From Alkalibacterium sp046484155 (GTDB taxonomy: Bacteria; Bacillota; Bacilli; Lactobacillales; Carnobacteriaceae_A): a stretch of 39,656 nucleotides of DNA. A program made the translations under genes and the position numbers. The notes beneath the pieces are model-generated. The model made no database searches and had not been told where the DNA came from. It worked only from the letters and a program-made list of their open reading frames with translations. Of the stretch, positions 1-6,571 are shown one piece after another (the first letter of the stretch is position 1; every line of letters begins with the position of its first letter). Where the stretch lies: NCBI RefSeq assembly GCF_046484155.1, contig NZ_JAWOBT010000014.1, positions 1 through 39,656 of the forward strand, given 5' to 3'.

Positions 1-28
1 ATCATTGATTAATTCATTTAATGGAATA

Positions 29-216
29 ATGATGCATAAAAACACTTTATCCGAATCTAATACACGCACCTTTTTATTGAAATTAAGTATCTAACAGCAT
101 TATTATTCATTGGATTAGATGCTTTTATAACATGGTTTTTTTATGTTAATGCTATTAATAAACCACCTCGATTAGTTTTGCATTACTTAAACAGCTCTAA
201 TCGAAGCAGTATTTAA
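29..216 (+). pseudogene. Possible frameshifted fragment of a small membrane protein
   Basis: Two overlapping plus-strand reading frames suggest a broken short protein. One opens with ATG-ATG at 29-34 and stops at 92-94. The second is open from 61 to a TAA at 214-216 and encodes a hydrophobic stretch (LTALLFIGLDAFITWFFYVN) followed by a basic, Ser/Asn-rich tail. A slip in the T-run near 71-76 would join them. I do not recognise the family and see no clear ribosome binding site. It may instead be the decayed tail of a gene starting left of the window. Confidence 0.25.
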
Positions 217-238
217 ATTAGTAAAAATGAATATTTAT

Positions 239-1078
239 TTATTTTTTTTGCTCATCAGTGAATGCTCGCCAGTCTTCATATATCTCAATTAAATCATCAT
301 CTAGATAGGAGAGAGCATTCTCTTTTAGAGAATCCGGAACACCATAGAAAGCTCCTGCTATCGAACCTGTGATTGCCGCTAGGGTATCACTGTCTCCTCC
401 AATAGAAATAGCGGTACGGATAGCATCTTCAAATGAAGTCGATTCTATAAAAGCTTTAATCGCTTGAGGTACTGAACCTTGGCACGATACATCAAATTTA
501 TAAGAATCTCTTATGTCATCCAGTTTAAAATCCAACGAATAATAATCAGTATCTATTCTGGAATAAATACGACTTTTAGAAAAACCTTTTCGAGCCAGGT
601 AAATAGCAAGAGTCACCGCTTCTGCCCCTTTTAGTCCTTCCTTATGATTATGCGAGACCTTTGTGACCCTCTTAGCTATTTCTAATGCATCCATTTCTGT
701 CCTGCTCGCTAACCCGGCAACACTCACACGCATAGCCGCACCATTGCCATAGCTGTTATACGGTTGAGGGTCATCACTGAAGATCCATTTTATAAAATGA
801 CCGCCAAAACCACAGCTAGGATACTTGCGACCGATTTTTTGCATGTAATGAACAGCTAAATTCTCCAGCGAATCATAACCTATAGTATCAAACGTATTTT
901 CCTCTGAAGCCGAACGCTTAGTCTTTTCAGCCTCCATGATCGCCTTACCGACTGCTAGCGTCATTATGCTGTCATCAGTAGGATGACACTCTGTTGTAAA
1001 CAGAGCAAACTGTTTGCTTTTGTGATTAGCATGTTCAAATCGGGATCCCACTATATCTCCTATAATCGCTCCAATCAT
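239..1078 (-). CDS. ADP-ribosylglycohydrolase family protein (DraG-like)
   Basis: This 279-residue cytosolic protein belongs to the DraG/ARH superfamily, whose members use two Mg ions to hydrolyse N- or O-glycosidic bonds of ADP-ribosylated substrates. The family signatures are visible: an N-terminal GAIIGDIVGSRFE, the metal-binding PTDDS near residue 34, an HNHKEGLKGAEA segment mid-protein and GGDSDTLAAITGSIAGAFYG near residue 230, which supplies the second pair of metal-binding aspartates. Length is normal for a single-domain member. The start is supported by a GGAGAGGTGG motif about 7 bases upstream. The substrate cannot be told from sequence, and no ADP-ribosyltransferase or macrodomain gene lies nearby. 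Two decayed relatives occur in this window, at 2907-3219 and 15391-15516, so this is the surviving copy of a locally multiplied family. Confidence 0.9.
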   Translation of the reverse strand: MIGAIIGDIVGSRFEHANHKSKQFALFTTECHPTDDSIMTLAVGKAIMEAEKTKRSASEENTFDTIGYDSLENLAVHYMQKIGRKYPSCGFGGHFIKWIFSDDPQPYNSYGNGAAMRVSVAGLASRTEMDALEIAKRVTKVSHNHKEGLKGAEAVTLAIYLARKGFSKSRIYSRIDTDYYSLDFKLDDIRDSYKFDVSCQGSVPQAIKAFIESTSFEDAIRTAISIGGDSDTLAAITGSIAGAFYGVPDSLKENALSYLDDDLIEIYEDWRAFTDEQKK

Positions 1079-1191
1079 TAAATATCCACCTCTCCTGTCT
1101 CTCTTTCATTGTACCTTAATAATAATTGTGAATTCATCCGTTAACCTTTGTATACAGTTCATCGCTCATAAGTGCTACCCTTTTTGCTGCA

Positions 1192-1250
1192 TAAAAATAG
1201 CCTAGAAGAGAATTCCTGATAGGATTCTTCTTCTAGGCTATTCTGTTTTT
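1192..1250 (-). terminator. Hairpin terminator after lpdA
   Basis: A long near-perfect inverted repeat (AATAGCCTAGAAGA paired with its complement, with inner pairing of CCT/AGG) is followed on the minus strand by a T-run (GGCTATTTTTATG). It sits just downstream of the lipoamide dehydrogenase stop codon. The plus strand also carries a T-run after it, so it could act in both directions. Confidence 0.75.
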
Positions 1251-1306
1251 TTCAAGCGGGCCTTTTAATTCTAGCCGATTGATGTTTTTTCAAGGGTGGA
1301 ATGATA

Positions 1307-2701
1307 TCACATATGAATTGGCATATCCATAGCCAATTCAGCAGTATCCATGACAGCTTCCGAAATAGATGGATGCGCGTGTATAGTCATGGCAATATCT
1401 TCAGCATTCATACCTGTTTCAATAGCCAAACATAATTCATTGATAATGTCGGGTGCACCTGTTCCTACAATTTGCGCCCCTACGATTGTGTTATAATTTT
1501 CGATGTCGGTGATCATACGCACAAACCCCTCTGTCTGATTCAATGACAGAGCCCGTCCATTAGCAGCAAGAGGGAATTGGCTGACCTTGTATTTCCCATT
1601 GGATTTTTTTGCTTCCGCAAGAGATACACCAGTCGTAGCCAGTTCCGGTTCGGTATAGACGGTAATGGGAATCTGTTTACATCCGGAATCTACTTTTTCA
1701 CCGGCTATCACACTTGCGACAACTTTAGCTTCATGAGATGCTTTATTCGCTAATGTCACACCAGGAATAATATCACCGATAGCGTAAATCCCTTCAACAT
1801 TCGTCTGCTTCGTATCAGAGACTTCAAGATAGCCATCACTTGTTACTTCTACACCGGCTGCTTCCAGATTCAGATTACCGGTATTCGGTTTTCTTCCAGC
1901 TGAAACCATAGCAACTTCAGCAGTAACGGTTTTTTCTTCGCCATCCTGCTCATATGTAATAGTAATATCCTTCTGGGTTGTTTTGGAACTCTTGATATTT
2001 ACATCAGTGATAATATCCATTCCTTTATTTCTATAATTCTCTTCAACAATTTTTGCCATATCTTCATCAAAACACGGCATCAAGTGGGGGGATTTTTCCA
2101 AAACTGTTACATGGACTCCGAAGTTACTGTACGCTCCAGCTAATTGGGACCCCACATAGCCTCCGCCGATAATCACGATCGACTTAGGTGCCTGTCGGAT
2201 GTTCAGTCCATCGGTAGTGTCAAGGACACGTTCTCCAAATGGTACTTCTTCCAACTCAATACGATTCGTACCCGTGGCAAGAATGATATTTTCAAACTCA
2301 ATTTCCTGTGATCCTTTTTCTGTCTCGACGTTTAAAAGATTTTTGCTTTTAAACGTGGCTGTTCCCATGATTATTTCCACTTTATTTTTTTTCAGGAGTC
2401 CCTGAACACCGGAAGTGAGCGTTTTGACAACTTTGTTATCTTTCCAGTCTTGTGTTTTCTCTAAATCCACCTGGACATCATCCGCAGTGATTCCAAAAAT
2501 GTCCGAATGAGCGGCATCATGATAACGGTGGGCTGCAGTAATAAGTACTTTAGAAGGAATACATCCAATATTAAGACAAGTACCCCCAAAATATTGTTTT
2601 TCAATAATCGTTACTTTTTGTCCCAACTGTGCGGCACGAATGGCTGCTACATATCCTCCAGGTCCTGCACCAATAATGACCGTTTGCTTTTTATCTGGCA
2701 T
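1307..2701 (-). CDS. lpdA: Dihydrolipoyl dehydrogenase (E3)
   Basis: This flavoprotein of 464 residues reoxidises dihydrolipoamide using FAD and NAD+, normally as E3 of pyruvate or other 2-oxoacid dehydrogenase complexes or of the glycine cleavage system. Seen here are the N-terminal FAD-binding GAGPGGYVAAIRAAQLG, the redox disulfide motif GGTCLNIGCIPSK, the NAD-binding VIIGGGYVGSQLAGAYSNFG, a second FAD motif (YAIGDI) and the C-terminal interface motif HAHPSISEA holding the catalytic His-Glu pair. There is no N-terminal lipoyl domain. An upstream in-frame ATG at 2707 is only two bases from the GAGGAG motif, while ATG 2701 has ideal spacing of 8, so 2701 is preferred. No E1 or E2 genes are adjacent. 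It is monocistronic between two intergenic regions, so its partner complex is encoded elsewhere or it serves another lipoyl enzyme. Confidence 0.93.
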   Translation of the reverse strand: MPDKKQTVIIGAGPGGYVAAIRAAQLGQKVTIIEKQYFGGTCLNIGCIPSKVLITAAHRYHDAAHSDIFGITADDVQVDLEKTQDWKDNKVVKTLTSGVQGLLKKNKVEIIMGTATFKSKNLLNVETEKGSQEIEFENIILATGTNRIELEEVPFGERVLDTTDGLNIRQAPKSIVIIGGGYVGSQLAGAYSNFGVHVTVLEKSPHLMPCFDEDMAKIVEENYRNKGMDIITDVNIKSSKTTQKDITITYEQDGEEKTVTAEVAMVSAGRKPNTGNLNLEAAGVEVTSDGYLEVSDTKQTNVEGIYAIGDIIPGVTLANKASHEAKVVASVIAGEKVDSGCKQIPITVYTEPELATTGVSLAEAKKSNGKYKVSQFPLAANGRALSLNQTEGFVRMITDIENYNTIVGAQIVGTGAPDIINELCLAIETGMNAEDIAMTIHAHPSISEAVMDTAELAMDMPIHM

Positions 2702-2906
2702 ACACATATCTCCTCATTGTATTTATATAATATTTTTTGCAAGAAACGTGAAAAAGGGTTACACTAAATGGCATTTATCCGCCATTTTATATTTTAATAC
2801 TTATAAAAATAAATACAAGTATATGAGCTTGATTTTCTTGAAATGGATTCTTTAGATAGACTACTGTCTACTGTATAATTAGAAAAAAACAATACTATCA
2901 ACATGA

Positions 2907-3219
2907 TCAGGCGTTACCCTCAGTAAACGAATGACTATCGTTCTCATCGAGAGCATCGCAAGAAATCATAAGACGGATGCCATTTTCACAGGACATTGCT
3001 ACAATAAATCCCTTAATCGCCGGGGGGCTTATCCTTCATAAGATACACAAACTGATAAGTCTTTCTAATATAGTCCAATTTTAAATCCAGTGCAAAATAG
3101 TCAGCATTTATTCTGTAGTAACTAGTGCTATTGAAAAGACTTTTTCCAAACATGTAAATCGCTAAGATTATAACTTCGACACTTTTTAAATTTTCTAGAA
3201 CAGAAGATATCATTTTCAT
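2907..3219 (-). pseudogene. ADP-ribosylglycohydrolase relic (frameshifted, 5'- and 3'-truncated)
   Basis: A 68-residue frame (3013-3219) aligns with the middle of the intact ADP-ribosylglycohydrolase at 239-1078: LKSVEVIILAIYMFGKS against LKGAEAVTLAIYLARKG, then YYRINADYFALDLKLDYIR against YSRIDTDYYSLDFKLDDIR. Near 3016-3022, at a run of six G on the plus strand, the frame shifts and homology continues as AIKGFIVAMSCENGIRLMIS against AIKAFIESTSFEDAIRTAIS, down to a stop at 2907-2909. The N-terminal metal site and the GGDSDT motif are both lost, so the product cannot be active. A stop codon lies immediately upstream of the ATG. It lies on the far side of lpdA from the intact copy. Confidence 0.85.
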
Positions 3220-3271
3220 AAAAAGAGTTTACAACTTGTCCGTCGCAGATATAGTCTTAAAGTTTGAATTA

Positions 3272-3754
3272 CTAATTGGTAACCCAGTCCGGATGCATCG
3301 CTCCAAAACGCTCGCTTCTCAATGCGTCATGTTCTTCAAACCATGCCTCAAATTCTTATTCGCTCATATCTGGATTGAAATTTTCGAATTGCTCTTCTCT
3401 AAATGCTTCGCGTTCTTCCAGCCATTCGTCATCTTGAAACTGTTGTTCTCCGTGACCATGACCGTAGCCATTGCCCGGACCGCTTCCACCGTGCATGCCT
3501 TGGCCCATGTGTCCTTGAGCAGAACGGTTAAATGGTCCAGATCCAGACTGGAATTCTCCGTCTGCATTTTCGCCCCCGTTAAATCCATGGAACCCTTGAG
3601 CCATGCGCTCCTGCATCCAGTCAAACACACCTGTCTGTTCTTCGGTAGAATCCACTGAATTTTCTTCAGCAGATGCAAAATCAGTGTTTAACGCGGCCAA
3701 ACCACCCAGTCCTAATACACCGGCTGTTAATATAGTTACTTTTTTGTTCATCAT
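3272..3754 (-). pseudogene. Secreted His/Gly-rich repeat protein, C-terminus split off by an in-frame TAA
   Basis: The translated part (3356-3754, 132 residues) starts MMNKK behind a strong AGGAGGAG site and has a signal peptide with an AlaSerAla-type cleavage site around residue 29. A Glu/Asp-rich segment follows, then a Gly/His/Gln-rich low-complexity region (residues about 65-103) and a charged repeat EWLEEREAFREEQFENFNPD. After the TAA at 3356-3358 the same frame stays open for 27 more codons to a TAG at 3272-3274 and encodes a second copy of the repeat, AWFEEHDALRSERFGAMHPD. Both copies share W-x-E-E-x-x-A-x-R-x-E-x-F-x4-P-D. The shortened protein may still be made and exported. The family is unknown to me; loose similarity to DUF2680/YckD-like exported proteins is only a guess. 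A related relic lies directly upstream. Confidence 0.7.
3356..3754 (-). CDS. Small exported His/Gly-rich protein (shortened form)
   Basis: This is the part of the split gene that can still be translated. It encodes 132 residues with an N-terminal signal peptide (MNKKVTILTAGVLGLGGLAA, cleaved after about AlaSerAla) and a mature chain rich in Gly, His, Glu and Gln, which might bind metal or stay unstructured outside the membrane. The start is set by AGGAGGAG six bases before the ATG. The last 20 or so residues hold one copy of the WLEEREAFREEQF-type repeat. Function unknown; export is the only firm inference. Confidence 0.65.
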   Translation of the reverse strand: MMNKKVTILTAGVLGLGGLAALNTDFASAEENSVDSTEEQTGVFDWMQERMAQGFHGFNGGENADGEFQSGSGPFNRSAQGHMGQGMHGGSGPGNGYGHGHGEQQFQDDEWLEEREAFREEQFENFNPDMSE

Positions 3755-3834
3755 GTTTAACTCCTCCTTTACTTCTTAACTATAGTATAAAAGGTAATTA
3801 TGGAGAAATAATGAATTTGAAATTTTATATTTTA

Positions 3835-4036
3835 AATTTTTCTCAACTGACCGTCACTGGTAAATTCCAGGGTCAGATTTGCCTTGGCGGAATATGACAA
3901 GACCAGTTCGGCATTGACTTTGTCTGTCTGCTCGTAATGGTTCACCGCTTCCGCTTGAGTGGCCCCACCTAATTGTTTTTTGAACTGCTCTTTTCTGAAT
4001 GCCTCGCGTTCTTCAAGCGAATCTTCATCCCACTAA
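3835..4036 (-). pseudogene. Relic of a sister gene of the exported repeat protein
   Basis: Read on the minus strand from about 4036, an open frame without its own start codon encodes WDEDSLEEREAFRKEQFKKQ, nearly identical to the charged repeat of the adjacent gene (WLEEREAFREEQF). It is followed by a hydrophilic tail ending LEFTSDGQLRKI and a stop. The tail differs from the neighbour, so this is a related gene and not a simple copy. A TAG stands immediately upstream. The frame before that stop (4033-4221) is open but has no recognisable signal peptide. The N-terminus is therefore missing or replaced. Confidence 0.6.
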
Positions 4037-4323
4037 TGAAGATTAATTTCAATGAATACAATCTTTTCTAAATCAATTACTTCTTCTTCCATATGTCCGA
4101 TCGACTGACGTGTTGTTTCATACTGCGGATCAGGCACAAGAATTGGTAAGTAAGCACTTAGTTGAACGAATTTTATATGGTAAAAACAAGCGCAAGTTCC
4201 TTTTTTCTTTGCCTTTCTCAACCGAATGAATAGAGTGTCGTCTATCTAGTCGATTGACTTATGTATTCTAACATTGGGAGACCAGAACTACAAGAAAAAT
4301 AACATTTTTTACGTCTCATTCTT

Positions 4324-4512
4324 CTATTTTTTTGACGTTATGCCCATCGGTAGACGAAGGGCTGATGCGGTACCTTTGGTGTGCGAAGTTTCTATCCATT
4401 TCCTTCGAAAGTCGACAGGAGAAAGATAATCTAATGAATCGTGCGGACGAGGACATAATCCATAAGTTCTATTTGTAATTCATTAAGCATCACAAATGCG
4501 TTGTCATAGATA
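4324..4512 (-). pseudogene. IS3-family-like transposase relic (C-terminal end)
   Basis: On the minus strand, one frame reads PRPHDSLDYLSPVDFRRKW and ends at 4324. This matches the conserved C-terminal part of IS3-family OrfB integrases (xRPHxSLxYLSPxxFR). Just upstream in another frame is YDNAFV, resembling the DNAxxES segment that carries the last catalytic Glu. The spacing between the two is far shorter than in intact elements, so there is an internal deletion as well as a frameshift. No OrfA, no terminal inverted repeats and no target duplication could be seen. Confidence 0.6.
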
Positions 4513-4671
4513 AATTCGAACTTTGAAGACTTATGAAATATCACCTATCCAATCTTAAGAACTGCAACCCTTTTTATCTTTACTTCCTGAAGAAACATAA
4601 CTTATCTAAAAAAGTAGACCCGATTAACTCTAAACTTCTTAAAGTTAATATAACAAAAAAGTTTTAAGTAT

Positions 4672-4712
4672 AAAAAAAAGACAAGAACACGAAATTCATC
4701 ATGTTCTTGCCT
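4672..4712 (-). terminator. cspA terminator
   Basis: On the minus strand GGCAAGAACA pairs with TGTTCTTGTC across a short AT-rich loop and is followed directly by a run of eight T. It lies 23 bases after the cold-shock gene. Confidence 0.85.
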
Positions 4713-4734
4713 TCAAAATTTTAGTTTAAAGTTA

Positions 4735-4935
4735 TTAAGCTTTAGTTACGTTTGCTGCTTGAAGTCCGCGGTTGCCTTCTTCTGTATCAAAGTTAACTGC
4801 TTGTCCTTCGTCTAAAGATTTGAATCCGTCTTCTTGGATTGCTGAGAAATGTACGAATACATCTTCTGCTCCGTCACGTTCGATAAAGCCAAAACCTTTT
4901 TCTGCGTTAAACCATTTTACTGTTCCTGTTTCCAT
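4735..4935 (-). CDS. cspA: Cold shock protein, CspA family
   Basis: This 66-residue single cold-shock domain is a five-stranded OB fold that binds single-stranded RNA and DNA and acts as an RNA chaperone in the cytoplasm. The RNA-binding motifs RNP1 (KGFGFI) and RNP2 (VFVHF) are intact, as is the N-terminal GTVKWFNAEKGFGFIERDG. An upstream in-frame ATG at 4959 would add MARGGIFN, but those codons contain the ribosome binding site (GAGGAGGAATTTTTAAT-ATG), so the start is 4935. More than 400 bases separate it from the next gene upstream, leaving room for the long leader typical of cold-inducible csp genes, though I cannot identify a cold box. It has its own terminator. Confidence 0.95.
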   Translation of the reverse strand: METGTVKWFNAEKGFGFIERDGAEDVFVHFSAIQEDGFKSLDEGQAVNFDTEEGNRGLQAANVTKA

Positions 4936-5197
4936 ATTAAAAATTCCTCCTCGTGCCATTCAGCACAAATTATTTTTACATTATTGCTTAAAGGCCAATT
5001 CGGAATGCATTACACAGTTCGTTGTTTGTCTCTTACAATATGTTAAACCTAGTATAACATACTCATAGGATAATGCAAACTTATTTTGCTATTGTACATA
5101 AATCAAGACTCATATTTCTTCCTTCTGAACTCTTACATACTCTGAAATCCCTATAACAGCAACGATACCTCGTTTATTTTCCACAAAAAACTTATCT

Positions 5198-5248
5198 GGA
5201 CAATCTCCATTTAATTAACAATCATCATTAATTAAGTAGAGATTGTCC
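5198..5248. repeat. Long inverted repeat upstream of cspA
   Basis: GGACAATCTC (5198-5207) is exactly complementary to GAGATTGTCC (5239-5248), and inner TTAATTAA blocks also pair, giving a long hairpin with a small loop. T-runs follow at a short distance on both strands. No gene ends here, and the aldo/keto reductase upstream has its own terminator. It may be an orphan terminator of a small RNA, a MITE-like remnant or part of the csp leader. Confidence 0.6.
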
Positions 5249-5347
5249 ATTTTTGTCCATTCCCGTTTGATCTCATCCATGGATATTGAATGATCCATTG
5301 TTAGTATATCCTATGATTTCATAACTCAACTGATTTTATTTTTAGTA

Positions 5348-5389
5348 AAAACAAAAAGGGCGGCTCAATTTGAACCGTCCTTTTTGTTT
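5348..5389. terminator. Bidirectional terminator after the aldo/keto reductase
   Basis: AAACAAAAAGGGCGG-type stem pairs with CCGTCCTTTTTGTTT around a small loop, with A-runs on one side and T-runs on the other. It lies just downstream of the reductase stop codon on the minus strand. Confidence 0.85.
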
Positions 5390-5421
5390 GAGCAACGTAA
5401 ATTTCATTTCTTTATAAAAGT

Positions 5422-6273
5422 TTATCTTTCTTCGAAGTCATCGGGTTTGCTTAAATCGTCAAATTCAATATTATCCAGATAAGCCATATCTTCACTTGAA
5501 AGTTCAAAATCAAAAATATCTGCATTTTCTATGATGCGTTTTTCATGAACAGATTTAGTCAGAGTGACGAATCCGTTTTGTAGACTCCATCTCAACAGGA
5601 TTTGGGCAATGGACTTACCATGCGCGTCACACATAGCCTGAACTTTAGTAATTCCTTCCATATTTTTCATTGGGGAAAGTGGTGACCATGCTTCCACAAC
5701 CATATTGTGCTTGCGGCTCAACTCTACAGTATCCTCCTGAGTTACACCCGGATGAAGACGAATCTGGTTGACCATAGGCATGATTCTGCAGTTTTCCACA
5801 ATGTTGTTTAGATGAGGTACGGCAAAGTTACTTAGTCCGATAGCTTTTAGCTTACCTTCGTCATACATATCTTCAAGTGCGCGCCAGGTGTCGATGTTGT
5901 CCTGTTTCCAATCTCCACCATTATCTTTGACAACCGGCCAGTGAATCAGGAACAGGTCCAGATAGTCCAAATCCAACCTTTCCAGTGATTCTTCAATAGT
6001 CTTGCGGGCTACATCATAACCGTGATTAGTGTTGTTCAGTTTGCTTGTAACAAACAGTTCTTCACGCGGCACGCCGCATTCCTTGATGCCTTTACCGACA
6101 TATTCCTCATTGCCATACATTTGTGCTGTATCTATGTGGCGATAGCCAGCTTTGACAGCGGCGATTATACCTTCCACAGCCTCATTCGGATCAGTTACCT
6201 GCCATGTTCCGTATCCGAGTACTGGAATCTTGACACCATTTGATAAAGTGTAAGTATCATTAAGACTTTCCAT
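5422..6273 (-). CDS. Aldo/keto reductase (AKR5-like)
   Basis: This 283-residue NADPH-dependent oxidoreductase with a (beta/alpha)8 barrel reduces aldehydes and ketones such as methylglyoxal, 2,5-diketogluconate or similar carbonyls. The catalytic tetrad is visible: Asp and Tyr in HIDTAQMYGNE, Lys in FVTSKLNN and His in DLFLIHWPV. The barrel continues with GLSNFAVPHL and MVNQIRLHPG, and the C-terminal cofactor segment includes LTKSVHEKRIIEN. Length is normal. The start is supported by TTAGGAGGAAATAGAG before the ATG. It is a single-gene unit with its own terminator. An inverted repeat TTGTTACAA-N18-TTGTAACAA lies 24-59 bases upstream of the start and could be an operator. Physiological substrate unknown. 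Confidence 0.92.
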   Translation of the reverse strand: MESLNDTYTLSNGVKIPVLGYGTWQVTDPNEAVEGIIAAVKAGYRHIDTAQMYGNEEYVGKGIKECGVPREELFVTSKLNNTNHGYDVARKTIEESLERLDLDYLDLFLIHWPVVKDNGGDWKQDNIDTWRALEDMYDEGKLKAIGLSNFAVPHLNNIVENCRIMPMVNQIRLHPGVTQEDTVELSRKHNMVVEAWSPLSPMKNMEGITKVQAMCDAHGKSIAQILLRWSLQNGFVTLTKSVHEKRIIENADIFDFELSSEDMAYLDNIEFDDLSKPDDFEER

Positions 6274-6296
6274 CTCTATTTCCTCCTAATTATATA

Positions 6297-6332
6297 TTGT
6301 TACAAAAACATTTAACTTATTTATTGTAACAA
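6297..6332. promoter_or_regulatory. Inverted repeat upstream of the aldo/keto reductase (possible operator)
   Basis: TTGTTACAA at 6297-6305 and TTGTAACAA at 6324-6332 are perfect 9-base inverted repeats separated by 18 bases, directly upstream of the reductase ribosome binding site. The position fits a dimeric regulator site or overlapping promoter elements. I cannot name the regulator. Confidence 0.4.
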
Positions 6333-6503
6333 AAATCAGAATCAAAATTAATAATTCCGACTCATAACCTACTTTTCCAACGGTTTAAGTATACAGACGG
6401 GGAGACAGATATACTCTTTCAACCTGATAAACAGTTTAATTCCTCTTAACTTCTCAGTTGGTTTTTTTAATTATTATTACCTTTGTAACTATTTCACACA
6501 AAA

Positions 6504-6534
6504 GAAAAAAACCAGAGCCATAGGTACTCTGGTT
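6504..6534 (-). terminator. recQ terminator
   Basis: On the minus strand AAACCAGAG pairs with CTCTGGTTT and is followed by TTTTTCTTTT. It lies downstream of the RecQ stop codon. Confidence 0.85.
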
Positions 6535-6571
6535 TCATTTAATCTAATCGTATAGTGATATGTTCAAGAAA

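Noticed and set aside
3236..3658. 140-residue plus-strand ORF
   Set aside because: Antisense shadow of the exported repeat protein, caused by its biased codon composition; no ribosome binding site.
4033..4221. 62-residue minus-strand ORF upstream of the repeat-protein relic
   Set aside because: In frame with the relic across a TAG but with no recognisable domain, signal peptide or ribosome binding site; kept only as context for the relic.
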